A DNA stretch of 40,990 nucleotides from B1 sp964355075 (lineage in GTDB: Bacteria; Bacteroidota; Bacteroidia; UKL13-3), in assembly GCA_964355075.1 (NCBI GenBank), contig CAYHCF010000028.1:1-40990 (forward strand), written 5' to 3'. A model generated the notes under the pieces. That model was not told the origin of the DNA. It did not search any database and was given only the letters and a program-made list of their open reading frames with translations. Below, piece after piece: positions 16,420-24,419 of the stretch; position 1 is the first letter of the stretch; every line of letters begins with the position of its first letter. A program made the position numbers and the translations under genes.

Positions 16420-17397
16420 ATGAATAGTATCGTATTTGCAGAAAGCGTGGAAGGAACTTTTAAAAAATCTACTTTTGAAGCGGTTTCGTACGCAGCACAA
16501 ATTGCCCAACAAAACGGTGGAAGCTGTACAGCAGTTTCTATAGGAAATGTGCCCCCCGAACAATTATCAGAATTAGGAAAATATGGTGCCGATAAAGTGC
16601 TTATTTATGACCAGGAAATATTGAACCTGTTTTCGGCAGAAACCTATGCGAAGGTTTTGTCACATGCTGCACAAAATGAAAAAGCAGATTTACTGGTGAT
16701 ATCGAATACCTACAGCGGAAAATCGGTTGGCCCCAGAGTGGCAGCACAATTAAAAGCCGGTATGGTTAGCGGAGTTATTTCTTTCCCCGATTTAAGTTCC
16801 GGATTTAAAGTAAGGCGAACTGTTTTTTCGGGAAAAGCTTTTGCGCTTGTTTCGATCCATACACCCATAAAAGTTTTAGCCGTCACCCCTAATTCATTTG
16901 CTGTAAAAGAACTGCCAAAAACTGCCTCATTGGTTCAGGCTGATGCAGGATTAAGTGCGGGAGATCATTTAACAAAATCGCTTGAAGTGGCGCGGGCAAA
17001 AGGTAAAATTGTTTTAACAGAAGCCGAGCTGGTTGTGAGTGGTGGAAGAGGTATGAAAGGCCCGGAGAACTGGCACCTTATTGAGGAGCTTGCAACTATT
17101 TTGGGTGCAGCAACTGCCTGTTCAAAACCCGTTAGTGATATGGATTGGCGACCTCATACGGAGCATGTAGGTCAGACCGGAATTACCATCAAACCGAATT
17201 TATATATTGCAATTGGCATTTCGGGTGCCATACAACATTTGGCGGGTGTAAATTCAAGTAAAGTGATCGTTGCCATCAATAAAGATCCGGAAGCTCCCTT
17301 ATTTAAAGCCGCTGATTATGGTATTGTTGGAGATGCCTTTGAAGTCTTGCCTAATATAATTGAAGCTGCAAAAATCTTTAAATCACAACAAGCTTGA
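16420..17397 (+). CDS. etfA: electron transfer flavoprotein subunit alpha
   Basis: A 325-residue EtfA/FixB protein. The N-terminal half has the alpha/beta fold shared with EtfB. The C-terminal half carries the FAD-binding signature: VVSGGRGMKGPENW, then HTEHVGQTGITIKPNLYIA, GISGAIQHLAG and INKDPEAPLF. It holds the catalytic FAD and passes electrons from dehydrogenases towards the quinone pool. The gene directly follows etfB and is followed by a heptanucleotide array that starts within 5 bp of its stop codon. Confidence 0.96.
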   Translation: MNSIVFAESVEGTFKKSTFEAVSYAAQIAQQNGGSCTAVSIGNVPPEQLSELGKYGADKVLIYDQEILNLFSAETYAKVLSHAAQNEKADLLVISNTYSGKSVGPRVAAQLKAGMVSGVISFPDLSSGFKVRRTVFSGKAFALVSIHTPIKVLAVTPNSFAVKELPKTASLVQADAGLSAGDHLTKSLEVARAKGKIVLTEAELVVSGGRGMKGPENWHLIEELATILGAATACSKPVSDMDWRPHTEHVGQTGITIKPNLYIAIGISGAIQHLAGVNSSKVIVAINKDPEAPLFKAADYGIVGDAFEVLPNIIEAAKIFKSQQA

Positions 17398-17401
17398 GGG
17401 A

Positions 17402-17541
17402 AAATCTTAAATCGTAAATCATAAATCATAAATCGTAAATCATAAATCGTAAATCGTAAATCGTAAATCGTAAATCGTAAATCATAAATCATAAATCGTA
17501 AATCATAAATCGTAAATCATAAATCATAAATCGTAAATCGA
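17402..17541 (+). repeat. AAATCNT heptanucleotide array after etfA
   Basis: About 20 consecutive 7-bp units, mainly AAATCGT and AAATCAT in irregular order, begin 5 bp after the etfA stop. After them come two copies of an AAATTTGTAAATCG-like unit. There is no open frame through it and no RNA hairpin of note. The rest of the gap to 17641 is plain AT-rich DNA. Confidence 0.95.
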
Positions 17542-17641
17542 AATTTGTAAATCGAAATTTGTAACTTTTTTGAATTATTAATAAATATTATTTTAATCAT
17601 TCATCTTATTTACTTATTTCGTTGTCGTAAAAACAGGATGC

Positions 17642-18235
17642 ATGAGCAGAATAAAATTACATATAGTAGGCTTGAGTACCGGACAAACAAGCGGATCCTA
17701 TACATTGATATTGGGTGAGGAAAGCGGCAACCGAAAATTACCCATCGTTATTGGTAGTTTCGAAGCACAGGCAATCGCGATTGAAATTGAAAAAATTGTT
17801 CCCTTTCGTCCCATGACGCATGATCTATTCATAAATTTTTGCAAATCATATGATATCGTCATTCATGAAGTAGTGATATATAGTTTGAATGAAGGCGTTT
17901 TTCATGCCAAGATGATTTGTGAACAACAGGGAGAGATTCGTGAAATAGATGCCCGCACTTCCGATTCTATCGCATTAGCGGTACGTTTCAAATGTCCGAT
18001 CTATACTTATGAAGATATTATGATATCCGCCGGGGTTTTGTTTAACGAAGATTTAACTGAAGCCAAACCCGCCGCGCCTGAAAAAAGTAAAACAGAAAAT
18101 CCGGTCTCCGCAACAGAATTCTCAAAACTTACATTGGAACAATTGCATGTGCTTTTGGATAATGCCATTAAAATAGAAGATTACTCAAACGCAGCCCGAA
18201 TTCGGGATGAAATCAGACTCCGAAAGGAAAAATAA
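17642..18235 (+). CDS. bifunctional nuclease (DUF151) domain protein with UVR motif
   Basis: A 197-residue protein. Residues about 1-135 match the bifunctional nuclease (BFN, DUF151) fold: LPIVIGSFEAQAIAIE, RPMTHDLF, and the conserved DARTSDSIALAVRFKCPIY. A Pro/Lys-rich linker follows (about 140-158). Residues about 160-197 form a UvrB/UvrC-type UVR helix pair (LTLEQLHVLLDNAIKIEDY then AARIRDEIR). BFN proteins of plants have reported RNase and DNase activity; the bacterial role is poorly defined. The gene ends 13 bp before the likely start of the nucleoside transporter, so the two are probably cotranscribed. Confidence 0.88.
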   Translation: MSRIKLHIVGLSTGQTSGSYTLILGEESGNRKLPIVIGSFEAQAIAIEIEKIVPFRPMTHDLFINFCKSYDIVIHEVVIYSLNEGVFHAKMICEQQGEIREIDARTSDSIALAVRFKCPIYTYEDIMISAGVLFNEDLTEAKPAAPEKSKTENPVSATEFSKLTLEQLHVLLDNAIKIEDYSNAARIRDEIRLRKEK

Positions 18236-18248
18236 ATTTACATACTAT

Positions 18249-19529
18249 ATGGAACGATTCACCGGAGTAATTGGCATCCTGCTTATTTTGGGCATTGCCT
18301 TCTTACTGTCAAATAACCGAAAAGCAATTAACTATCGGGTGGTATTTAGTGGTTTAGCCATACAGTTAGCCCTTGCCTTATTTATCTTAAAAACACAAAT
18401 AGGTTCTACTCTCTTTGCTTATGTTGGAAATAAGATTGAAGGATTACTGATGTTGGCTGATAAGGGTGGGGAATTTGTATTTGGTGGCTTAATTAAACCG
18501 GATCTTTTGAAACCTATTTTTGGAGATCAATATAGTTTTCTATTTATGTTCAAAATAATGCCTACCATCATCTTTGTTGCGGTATTGGTAAGTATGGCCT
18601 ATCATATAGGACTCATGCAAATTGTGGTTTCATTTATTGCAAAAATCGTGCATACCCTTATGCGGGTGAGTGGTAGTGAAGCCTTATCCAATGTGGCCAG
18701 CACTTTTGTAGGACAGGTTGAAGCCCAGATCATGATTAAACCCTATATTTCAAGCATGACGATGAGTGAATTGCTGGCCAGTATGAGTGGCAGTATGGCT
18801 ACCATTGCCGGAGGGGTTATGGCCGTATATATTTCTATGGGCATTCCTGCTCCGTATCTGCTTGCTGCCAGCATTATGGCTGCTCCCGGAGCTTTGGTTA
18901 TTTCCAAAATTGTTTGGCCCGAAACCGAAGAATCTCCAACGAAAGGGGCCATCAAATTAACAGTAAAAAAAGTTCATGCAAATTTACTGGATGCCATTTC
19001 ACACGGGGCTGCCGATGGCTTGAAAATTTCGCTGAATGTAATTGCTATGTTAATCGGGTTCATTGCACTCATTGCCCTGGTTGATGTTGTTTTGGCCAAA
19101 ACCGGAAGTCTGTTTGCTGCTCAGGGAATGTCGTTGGCTTTCATTTCAATTGACTTACAACATCTAAGTTTAGATCAACTTTTTGGAAGTATTTTCTCCA
19201 TTTTTGCCTGGTCAATGGGCGTGCCGGCGCAAGACATCCATGTGGTTGGATCGCTGATGGGCACAAAATTAGTAATCAATGAATTTGTGGCTTATTCAAA
19301 ATTAACGCCCATGATAGCAGCACAACATTTGGCTCCAAAATCTGTATTGATAGCGAGTTTTGCCTTATGTGGTTTTGCTAATTTTAGTTCCATTGCCATC
19401 CAGGTAGGTGGTATTGGAGAGCTAGCTCCCGAAAGGAGAAGCGACCTTGCCAAACTCGGATTCAAAGCACTTATATGCGGAACACTGGCCTCATACATGG
19501 GTGCTACTCTTGCCGGTATAATGATGTAA
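18249..19529 (+). CDS. concentrative nucleoside transporter (CNT/NupC family)
   Basis: About 426 residues from the ATG at 18249 (MERFTGVIGILLI); an earlier in-frame start at 18207 would overlap the preceding gene by 29 bp and adds only a charged stretch. It has around ten hydrophobic segments, an N-terminal helix trio, and the CNT core: FVGQVEAQIMIKPYI followed by MTMSELLASMSGSMATIAGG, then a second conserved half with VGSLMGTKLVINEFVAY and GFANFSSIAIQVGGIGELAPER. These segments hold the substrate- and sodium-binding sites in the family. It should import nucleosides by Na+ or H+ symport at the inner membrane. Exact specificity is not readable. Confidence 0.93.
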   Translation: MERFTGVIGILLILGIAFLLSNNRKAINYRVVFSGLAIQLALALFILKTQIGSTLFAYVGNKIEGLLMLADKGGEFVFGGLIKPDLLKPIFGDQYSFLFMFKIMPTIIFVAVLVSMAYHIGLMQIVVSFIAKIVHTLMRVSGSEALSNVASTFVGQVEAQIMIKPYISSMTMSELLASMSGSMATIAGGVMAVYISMGIPAPYLLAASIMAAPGALVISKIVWPETEESPTKGAIKLTVKKVHANLLDAISHGAADGLKISLNVIAMLIGFIALIALVDVVLAKTGSLFAAQGMSLAFISIDLQHLSLDQLFGSIFSIFAWSMGVPAQDIHVVGSLMGTKLVINEFVAYSKLTPMIAAQHLAPKSVLIASFALCGFANFSSIAIQVGGIGELAPERRSDLAKLGFKALICGTLASYMGATLAGIMM

Positions 19530-19840
19530 TAACCACAGCCGGACAAACCGGAACCTAAAAAGTATTTTTTGCCCATTACATCCTACTCCGTATTTTAGCT
19601 CAACAGACTTATTGGCTTATTTTTAGTTCAATGGTGCTTACGCATTGAACCAAATTTGTTTCGGATTTGCACTTCTGTTATGAAGTTTTACCGGAAGAAA
19701 AATGTCCTTACGAAATTGAATTAGTCAAAAAATGTTGATTCGTATGATGGGTTTTCTATATCAAAAAATCAATTTCTTGTCAAGAAATGTGGAGATTTAT
19801 TTTTAATGTACTTATTGGGAATCGTGTACATTTCATCTGT

Positions 19841-19883
19841 GCCTATTATTTTCCAATCCTATAAGGATTGAACAATAATAGCC
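19841..19883. repeat. 20-bp-arm inverted repeat
   Basis: Arms 19841-19860 and 19864-19883 pair with three mismatches around a 3-nt loop; the centre CAATCCT-ATA-AGGATTG is perfect. It directly abuts the GC-rich hairpin that follows. Confidence 0.75.
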
Positions 19884-19909
19884 CCGTCTCGTCCTCAAAC
19901 GAGGCGGGG
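19882..19909 (+). terminator. GC-rich hairpin, possible terminator
   Basis: CCCCGTCTCG pairs with CGAGGCGGGG (one wobble) around an 8-nt loop, followed only by TT. It is about 350 bp past the transporter stop and so may be a repeat-derived hairpin rather than its terminator. It resembles the hairpin at 12143-12176, which also has a CCCCGT arm. Confidence 0.4.
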
Positions 19910-19931
19910 TTCATAGATGCCTTCAACCTTA

Positions 19932-19950
19932 TCAACCCCGAGGGGGTTGA
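19932..19950. repeat. short palindrome TCAACCCC-GAG-GGGGTTGA
   Basis: Perfect 8-bp arms with a 3-nt spacer. Short palindromes of this look are common between genes in Bacteroidota, but no family assignment was possible here. Confidence 0.65.
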
Positions 19951-20169
19951 ATGTTTATAATAGGTACTTCTCATCGAATTCAATTTGATGCTCATTTAAT
20001 GAAGCAATTAACTCCTCTTTATAACTAAAATTTTTATGATGCCCATACGAAATAGAATTAGTCAAAAAATTATTGATTCTCATTATGGGTTTTCTATTTC
20101 CAAAAAATCAATTTCTTGCAAAAAAATGCGGAGATTTGACTTTCAAGATACAATGATTTTTTTTGAAAA

Positions 20170-20613
20170 TCAGATCTTGTTTATTTCGGGAAATACATCG
20201 GTTTGCAGGTACTTATTTTCCTCATTTAACTTAAACAGCATATGGTTGAGTCCATTACTGATAAATAAATAAGGAACTTTAAATACCATATTATAAGTAG
20301 CAATTTGCCGGAGTGTCTGAGGGGTTAATTCAATATCGAATGCTTTGCACTCAATCAGCATAAAGGGCTTCGAATTTTTATCGAATACCAAAATATCAAA
20401 ACGCTTTTTTAATGTATTGAATTTTATTTCCCGCTCAACCGCAATCAGATTTGAAGAATATTGTTTCGTTTGTACTAAAAAACAAAGCACATGCTGACGA
20501 ACCCATTCCTCGGGTGTAAGCGACACAAACTTTTTACGAATGGGGTCGTAAATTAGTTTTTTGCCGTCCTCATTTTTTGTTTTAAGATCGTATACAGGGA
20601 AATTTAATTGCAA
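20170..20613 (-). CDS. stand-alone type I restriction HsdR N-terminal-like protein
   Basis: About 147 residues from a TTG at 20613 (QLNFPVYDLKTKNEDGKKLI); related proteins begin at this point. It has SLTPEEWVRQHVLCFLVQ, then the endonuclease-like core RFDILVFDKNSKPFMLIECK, where the D ... E-C-K arrangement matches the catalytic motif of PD-(D/E)XK nucleases, and a closing ATYNMVFKVPYLFISNG. Such small HSDR_N proteins are widespread in Bacteroidota as single genes without helicase or methylase partners, and none is nearby here. A longer frame to 20682 only translates the repeat units upstream, so I reject it. Role unknown; nuclease activity is inference. Confidence 0.8.
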   Translation of the reverse strand: MQLNFPVYDLKTKNEDGKKLIYDPIRKKFVSLTPEEWVRQHVLCFLVQTKQYSSNLIAVEREIKFNTLKKRFDILVFDKNSKPFMLIECKAFDIELTPQTLRQIATYNMVFKVPYLFISNGLNHMLFKLNEENKYLQTDVFPEINKI

Positions 20614-20787
20614 TTTTTTTTTTGCTACAAAGATACAAAGAAACAAATTTTTTTTAGAGGCTACAAAGATACAAAGAAACAAATTTTTTTTGCCACAAAG
20701 GCGGAAAGGCGCTAAGATTAATTCCCTTTGTTTCTTTGTTCCTTTGTAGCCATTTTTTTGCTACTAAGCAACAAAGGAACTAATTTT
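20614..20787. repeat. CTACAAAGATACAAAGAAAC-type tandem and inverted repeats
   Basis: Two tandem copies of a unit of about 35 bp (GCTACAAAGATACAAAGAAA plus a T-rich tail) lie at 20624-20692. They are followed by CACAAAGGCGGAAAGGC and then inverted forms (TTTGTTTCTTTGTTCCTTTG) up to about 20750. The inverted arrangement could form a long weak hairpin between the two converging stretches of minus-strand genes. Confidence 0.75.
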
Positions 20788-22896
20788 TTACTTAATGATT
20801 GCGAATTTCCCACTTTGAACTTCTCCGCTCTGCAGGTCTTTTACGGTAAATAAATAGATGCCTGATGTTAATTGCGTTTTTGAATCACTTAACAAATCCC
20901 AGGAGTGCTCTCCCCCACTCATATAAGTTCGCTCCAAATTGCCAAAATTATTGGTCCAGCCTATTCCTTCCCCTTTATATTTTTTAGAATCATGTGTAAG
21001 GGTTGCTACCAGATCTCCACTGTTGGTGTATATATATATTTCACAACGATTCGGAAGATTATAAAAATTCAATTTTCGGGTACGTGAAGTGTTTCCATCC
21101 CATGCTGCACTGGTACTGTAAGGATTGGGATACACACCGACCTTTTTTGAATTTTCGTTATCAAAATCATTGGCAGGGGTTCCGGGAAACGCACGCAATT
21201 CATTTTCGGTAAATGAGGATTCCAACGGATCCACACCCAAATTTTTATCCCCCTCATCAAACGCAGTGACCACTACTAAATATTGCCATCCATTCGACAA
21301 ATTATCAAGGGTGTATTTGTAATAAAACTTTGTTGTGTCGCCCTCAAATATTTTTGGTTCTGCTAATTTAATCAGATCAAAACCATTATTGAATCCAATA
21401 TCGTTACCGGCCGAATCCCATTGTCCGATCAGATTGGCTTCATCCAGAATTTTTAGTGTTAAATCATCCCCGATATTACTCCTGTATATCCGGTATCCTT
21501 CAAAATCACGTTTACGGGAAATCGGATCCACAGAATATTCCGAACGGTTCGTCCAGAATATTTCTATTTTATTTTCTGAAGTAATCAATTTTGTGATGGG
21601 CGATTCAGGAGGCTCAGGCAAGATATATCTGTCTAATTTCCCGTTATTGTTTAAATCAAGCTCGGGGCTATATCTGCCATCTTCATTTACATCTTCTCCC
21701 ACATAGGTAGAACGCACTCTTTTAAAATTCTCCGTCAGTTCTTTCTGTGATTCCGTACTTGTAAAAATATTTGTGCTTGAGGGTGGCAAATAACTCAGCG
21801 GGTCTTTTTGTTTGGCACAAACAAAGGCAACGGAATAATTGAATTTTTCGCCCGGTTCGATACTCACAACGGGTCCTGCCGAAATCAATTGCAACCAGTT
21901 TGCAGGAATTCCAACAATGGGTCCATCACCTGCATATAAAAAAGAAGAATCAATGGGTGTTGAGAGTTTCAGGTAACGCTCCTGATCATTTCCGGGCGTA
22001 TTCCAGGGAACTGCAACTGAATTAAAATTCCAGAAATTATAATTCACTCTGGGAGCAGGAAATCCGCTTTTAATAAAAGTATCGGGTTTTGCCGGATTAA
22101 AAAACAATCCTCTCCAGTCGATTCCCAGAAACTGAACCCCACCGTAGGAACGTGTAAAATCAATATCATCACCATAACTTTCATAGGCGAATAGTGCATT
22201 GTATTTTTTATCAATGCCATTTCTTCCTTTATTAAAAAAAGCAGTACCTGCATCGCGGGTAACATTTACATTGCGTACCACCAGATCGCTGAAAATCCCT
22301 AAATATACAGAATCCCAGCGCTTGTCTGAACCATTTTTGATCTCGTAATTGCAGATGACAAAAAAATCGGCAAAGGAATAATTCCAGGCATAAGTTTCAA
22401 GTTTTATCATTGCATTAAGCGGGTTTGAATGTCCGCTTATGGGAACCGAAGTTCCCGGAATGATTACAAAACTATCACTTAAATTAAATACAAAATCCTG
22501 ATGCGAAATGGCTGAAGCCGAAAAATTACTACTGCCCGGAAGTTTCGATCTTTCTTTGATTCCACTCATTTGGGTGAACTCAAACCCATTTCCGCCTGTG
22601 CTATAACCTGCTGAAGCGTCAACTGAGCTGGTGCTAACCCTCACCTGTCCATCCACATAAGCTCCAATCCAGATACCGGCTTCAAATAAATGTTCAATAC
22701 CACTTCCTCTCGGAAAAGCCATGGATGGCGGACCCTGTGTATTACTTCTCACAGTAGGTCTTCCAAAGGTTCCGTAATTATTAACGCTTAAACCCAACCT
22801 TCCAACCGTTGTATATTTACTTTGTGCAGAAATCTGGGCAAAGGACTCATCAGAAATAAATAATACGATAAGAAAAACGATAAGAAATTTCTTCAT
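20788..22896 (-). CDS. secreted protein with FN3-like region and T9SS-type C-terminal domain
   Basis: About 702 residues from the ATG at 22896, which gives the signal MKKFLIVFLIVLFISDESFAQ; a GTG at 22917 lies at or before the predicted transcription start. The long N-terminal half (about 25-390) is beta-rich and unrecognised, with a SGIEHLFEAGIWIGAYVDG stretch. At about 400-425 there is a dockerin-like calcium segment (VNEDGRYSPELDLNNNGKLD). At about 430-545 is an FN3-like region (IEIFWTNRSE ... FEGYRIYRSN). From about 588 to the end is a C-terminal domain opening VGVYPNPY and closing SGIYLFTV ... GKFAIIK, a FlgD-Ig/T9SS sorting type. It is probably exported and surface-attached or released. 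Function unknown. Confidence 0.85.
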   Translation of the reverse strand: MKKFLIVFLIVLFISDESFAQISAQSKYTTVGRLGLSVNNYGTFGRPTVRSNTQGPPSMAFPRGSGIEHLFEAGIWIGAYVDGQVRVSTSSVDASAGYSTGGNGFEFTQMSGIKERSKLPGSSNFSASAISHQDFVFNLSDSFVIIPGTSVPISGHSNPLNAMIKLETYAWNYSFADFFVICNYEIKNGSDKRWDSVYLGIFSDLVVRNVNVTRDAGTAFFNKGRNGIDKKYNALFAYESYGDDIDFTRSYGGVQFLGIDWRGLFFNPAKPDTFIKSGFPAPRVNYNFWNFNSVAVPWNTPGNDQERYLKLSTPIDSSFLYAGDGPIVGIPANWLQLISAGPVVSIEPGEKFNYSVAFVCAKQKDPLSYLPPSSTNIFTSTESQKELTENFKRVRSTYVGEDVNEDGRYSPELDLNNNGKLDRYILPEPPESPITKLITSENKIEIFWTNRSEYSVDPISRKRDFEGYRIYRSNIGDDLTLKILDEANLIGQWDSAGNDIGFNNGFDLIKLAEPKIFEGDTTKFYYKYTLDNLSNGWQYLVVVTAFDEGDKNLGVDPLESSFTENELRAFPGTPANDFDNENSKKVGVYPNPYSTSAAWDGNTSRTRKLNFYNLPNRCEIYIYTNSGDLVATLTHDSKKYKGEGIGWTNNFGNLERTYMSGGEHSWDLLSDSKTQLTSGIYLFTVKDLQSGEVQSGKFAIIK

Positions 22897-22920
22897 ATAC
22901 AGGTTCAAAATATGCACTTA

Positions 22921-22928
22921 CAAATCTA
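22921..22928 (-). promoter_or_regulatory. candidate -7 box for the T9SS protein gene
   Basis: The minus strand reads TAGATTTG, a match to TAnnTTTG. A start near 22914 would leave a leader of about 18 nt before the ATG at 22896 and would exclude the GTG at 22917. No TTG lies at the -33 distance. Confidence 0.35.
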
Positions 22929-22966
22929 TACTATACGATTAAGAGAAATTATTCCGTGGTAAAAAA

Positions 22967-24106
22967 TTATTCGAAATAACGAAGTATGGTATGACCCGAA
23001 TCTTTCAGGAATTTATCCCTTTTCATTAAAATCAAATCAGATTTCATCATGTCTGCCACCAATGAAGAAACATCATGTTTGGGTATCCAGCCTAACTGCT
23101 TATTTGCCTTCGATGGATCACCGATTAATAAGTCCACCTCGGTGGGTCTGAAATATCTCGGATCAACCGCAACTAAAACCGTACCTTCCTTCAATTGGGT
23201 TTGTAAAGATATTCCAAGCTCATCTTGTTTTGCCTGATCAATGGAAACAATCATTCCAACTTCTTTCTCCTGTTCCCCTTTAAACTCCAAATTTATTCCC
23301 ACTTCGGCAAAAGCCATTTTTACAAAATCGCGAACGTAGGTTGTTTTACCGGTAGCAATCACAAAATCCTCGGGTTTTTCCTGTTGCAGAATCAACCACA
23401 TGGCCTCCACATAATCTTTGGCATGACCCCAATCACGCTGTGCATTGAGATTTCCAAGAAATAGTTTATCCTGTAATCCCAGGGCAATTTTTGCTGCCGC
23501 TCTGGTAATTTTCCGGGTAACAAAAGTTTCCCCTCTCACCGGACTTTCATGGTTGAATAATATTCCGTTACAGGCATATAAACCATAGGCCTCACGGTAA
23601 TTTACCGTTATCCAGTATCCATATAATTTGGCCACCGCATAGGGTGAGCGGGGATAAAATGGAGTACTTTCACTTTGGGGTACTTCCTGAACCAAACCAT
23701 ATAATTCGGAGGTAGACGCCTGATAAATTTTCGTCTTTTTGGATAAACCCAATAAACGAACCGCTTCTAAAATTCTGAGTGTTCCTATCCCATCCGCGTT
23801 GGCGGTATATTCAGGTGTTTCGAAACTCACATGAACATGGCTCATGGCAGCGAGGTTATAAATTTCATCCGGCTGGGTTTCCTGAATAATCCGAATCAGA
23901 TTGGTGGAATCCGTTAAATCGCCATAATGCAATTTAAGGTTCACATTTTTTTCATGCGGATCCTGGTACAGATGGTCTATCCGATCGGTATTGAACAGGG
24001 AACTGCGACGTTTGATGCCATGAACAAAATAATTCTTTTTCAGTAAAAACTCTGCCAAATAGGCCCCATCCTGACCCGTTATACCTGTAATTAATGCTAC
24101 TTTCAT
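22967..24106 (-). CDS. gmd: GDP-mannose 4,6-dehydratase
   Basis: A 379-residue extended short-chain dehydrogenase. The N-terminus MKVALITGITGQDGAYLAEF holds the TGxxGxxG NADP-binding loop; HGIKRRSSLFNTDRIDHLY is a family hallmark. The catalytic Thr/Ser-Glu pair is in QASTSELYG and the YxxxK pair in SPYAVAKLYGYW. NHESPVRGETFVTRKITRA and GNLNAQRDWGHAKDYVEAMW bind the sugar nucleotide. It converts GDP-mannose to GDP-4-keto-6-deoxymannose, the first step to GDP-fucose and other deoxy sugars for surface glycans. It is slightly longer than typical, with an insert around residues 280-310. GDP-fucose synthase is not beside it here; the neighbour is a secreted protein, and whether the two are linked is unknown. 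Confidence 0.96.
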   Translation of the reverse strand: MKVALITGITGQDGAYLAEFLLKKNYFVHGIKRRSSLFNTDRIDHLYQDPHEKNVNLKLHYGDLTDSTNLIRIIQETQPDEIYNLAAMSHVHVSFETPEYTANADGIGTLRILEAVRLLGLSKKTKIYQASTSELYGLVQEVPQSESTPFYPRSPYAVAKLYGYWITVNYREAYGLYACNGILFNHESPVRGETFVTRKITRAAAKIALGLQDKLFLGNLNAQRDWGHAKDYVEAMWLILQQEKPEDFVIATGKTTYVRDFVKMAFAEVGINLEFKGEQEKEVGMIVSIDQAKQDELGISLQTQLKEGTVLVAVDPRYFRPTEVDLLIGDPSKANKQLGWIPKHDVSSLVADMMKSDLILMKRDKFLKDSGHTILRYFE

Positions 24107-24174
24107 TTATAAAATTTCAATATTATATGGAACCAAAATTAATTCGATTTATTGTGATACCCTTACACAAAGGC

Positions 24175-24204
24175 CAAAAATACAACTAATCCCAAATTTA
24201 CCAA
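24175..24204 (-). promoter_or_regulatory. Bacteroidota-type promoter of gmd
   Basis: On the minus strand TTG (24204-24202), a 19-bp spacer and TATTTTTG (24182-24175) match the consensus fully. The predicted start is near 24168, giving a leader of about 60 nt. This is the best promoter match in the window. Confidence 0.65.
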
Positions 24205-24350
24205 GAAGGATTTATAGAGAACTGTTTTTCAATGGAGCATTGCAATAATTATTAAGAATGATCAGGGTTTGAAAAGATAAACGAACTGGTTTGCCATAGG
24301 ATGCATATCTTATTTATAGGATAAATAATTAATGAAATTTCACTTTATCC

Positions 24351-24358
24351 TAAATTTG
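24351..24358 (+). promoter_or_regulatory. candidate -7 box for the LuxR-type regulator
   Basis: TAAATTTG matches TAnnTTTG and sits about 60 bp before the ATG at 24420. No clear -33 TTG is seen. Confidence 0.35.
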
Positions 24359-24419
24359 GGATTGTTTGTTTCAAAACTTTGTTCTACAATTGTTCATCAA
24401 TTTAAAAACAAATAAGCTT

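Larger units (their letters stand above)
19711..20137 (+). repeat. pair of ~90-bp direct repeats
   Basis: Copy 1 (19711-19798) and copy 2 (20048-20137) share segments such as GAATTAGTCAAAAAAT, GGGTTTTCTAT and AAAAAATCAATTTCTTG in the same order, about 80 percent alike by eye. Neither copy has an intact reading frame that the other keeps, so they may be remnants of a lost gene or non-coding element. Confidence 0.7.
19530..20169. other. repeat-rich intergenic region
   Basis: Roughly 640 bp with no convincing gene. It contains a hairpin at 19626-19650 (GTTCAATG/CATTGAAC), a 20-bp inverted repeat at 19841-19883, a GC-rich hairpin at 19882-19909, a palindrome at 19932-19950, and two diverged copies of an 88-90 bp stretch at 19711-19798 and 20048-20137. 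It looks like accumulated small elements or decayed sequence. Confidence 0.75.

Noticed and set aside
17402..17541. CRISPR-like look of the repeat array after etfA
   Set aside because: The units are 7 bp, contiguous and without spacers; there is no repeat-spacer pattern and no cas gene anywhere in the window.
20036..20272. Plus-strand frame across the second direct-repeat copy
   Set aside because: It runs into the 3' end of the opposite-strand HsdR-N-like gene, is not preserved in the other repeat copy and resembles no family.
20614..20682. Upstream extension of the HsdR-N-like protein (FLCIFVA repeats)
   Set aside because: It is the translation of tandem 35-bp repeat DNA; homology to the family begins at the TTG at 20613.
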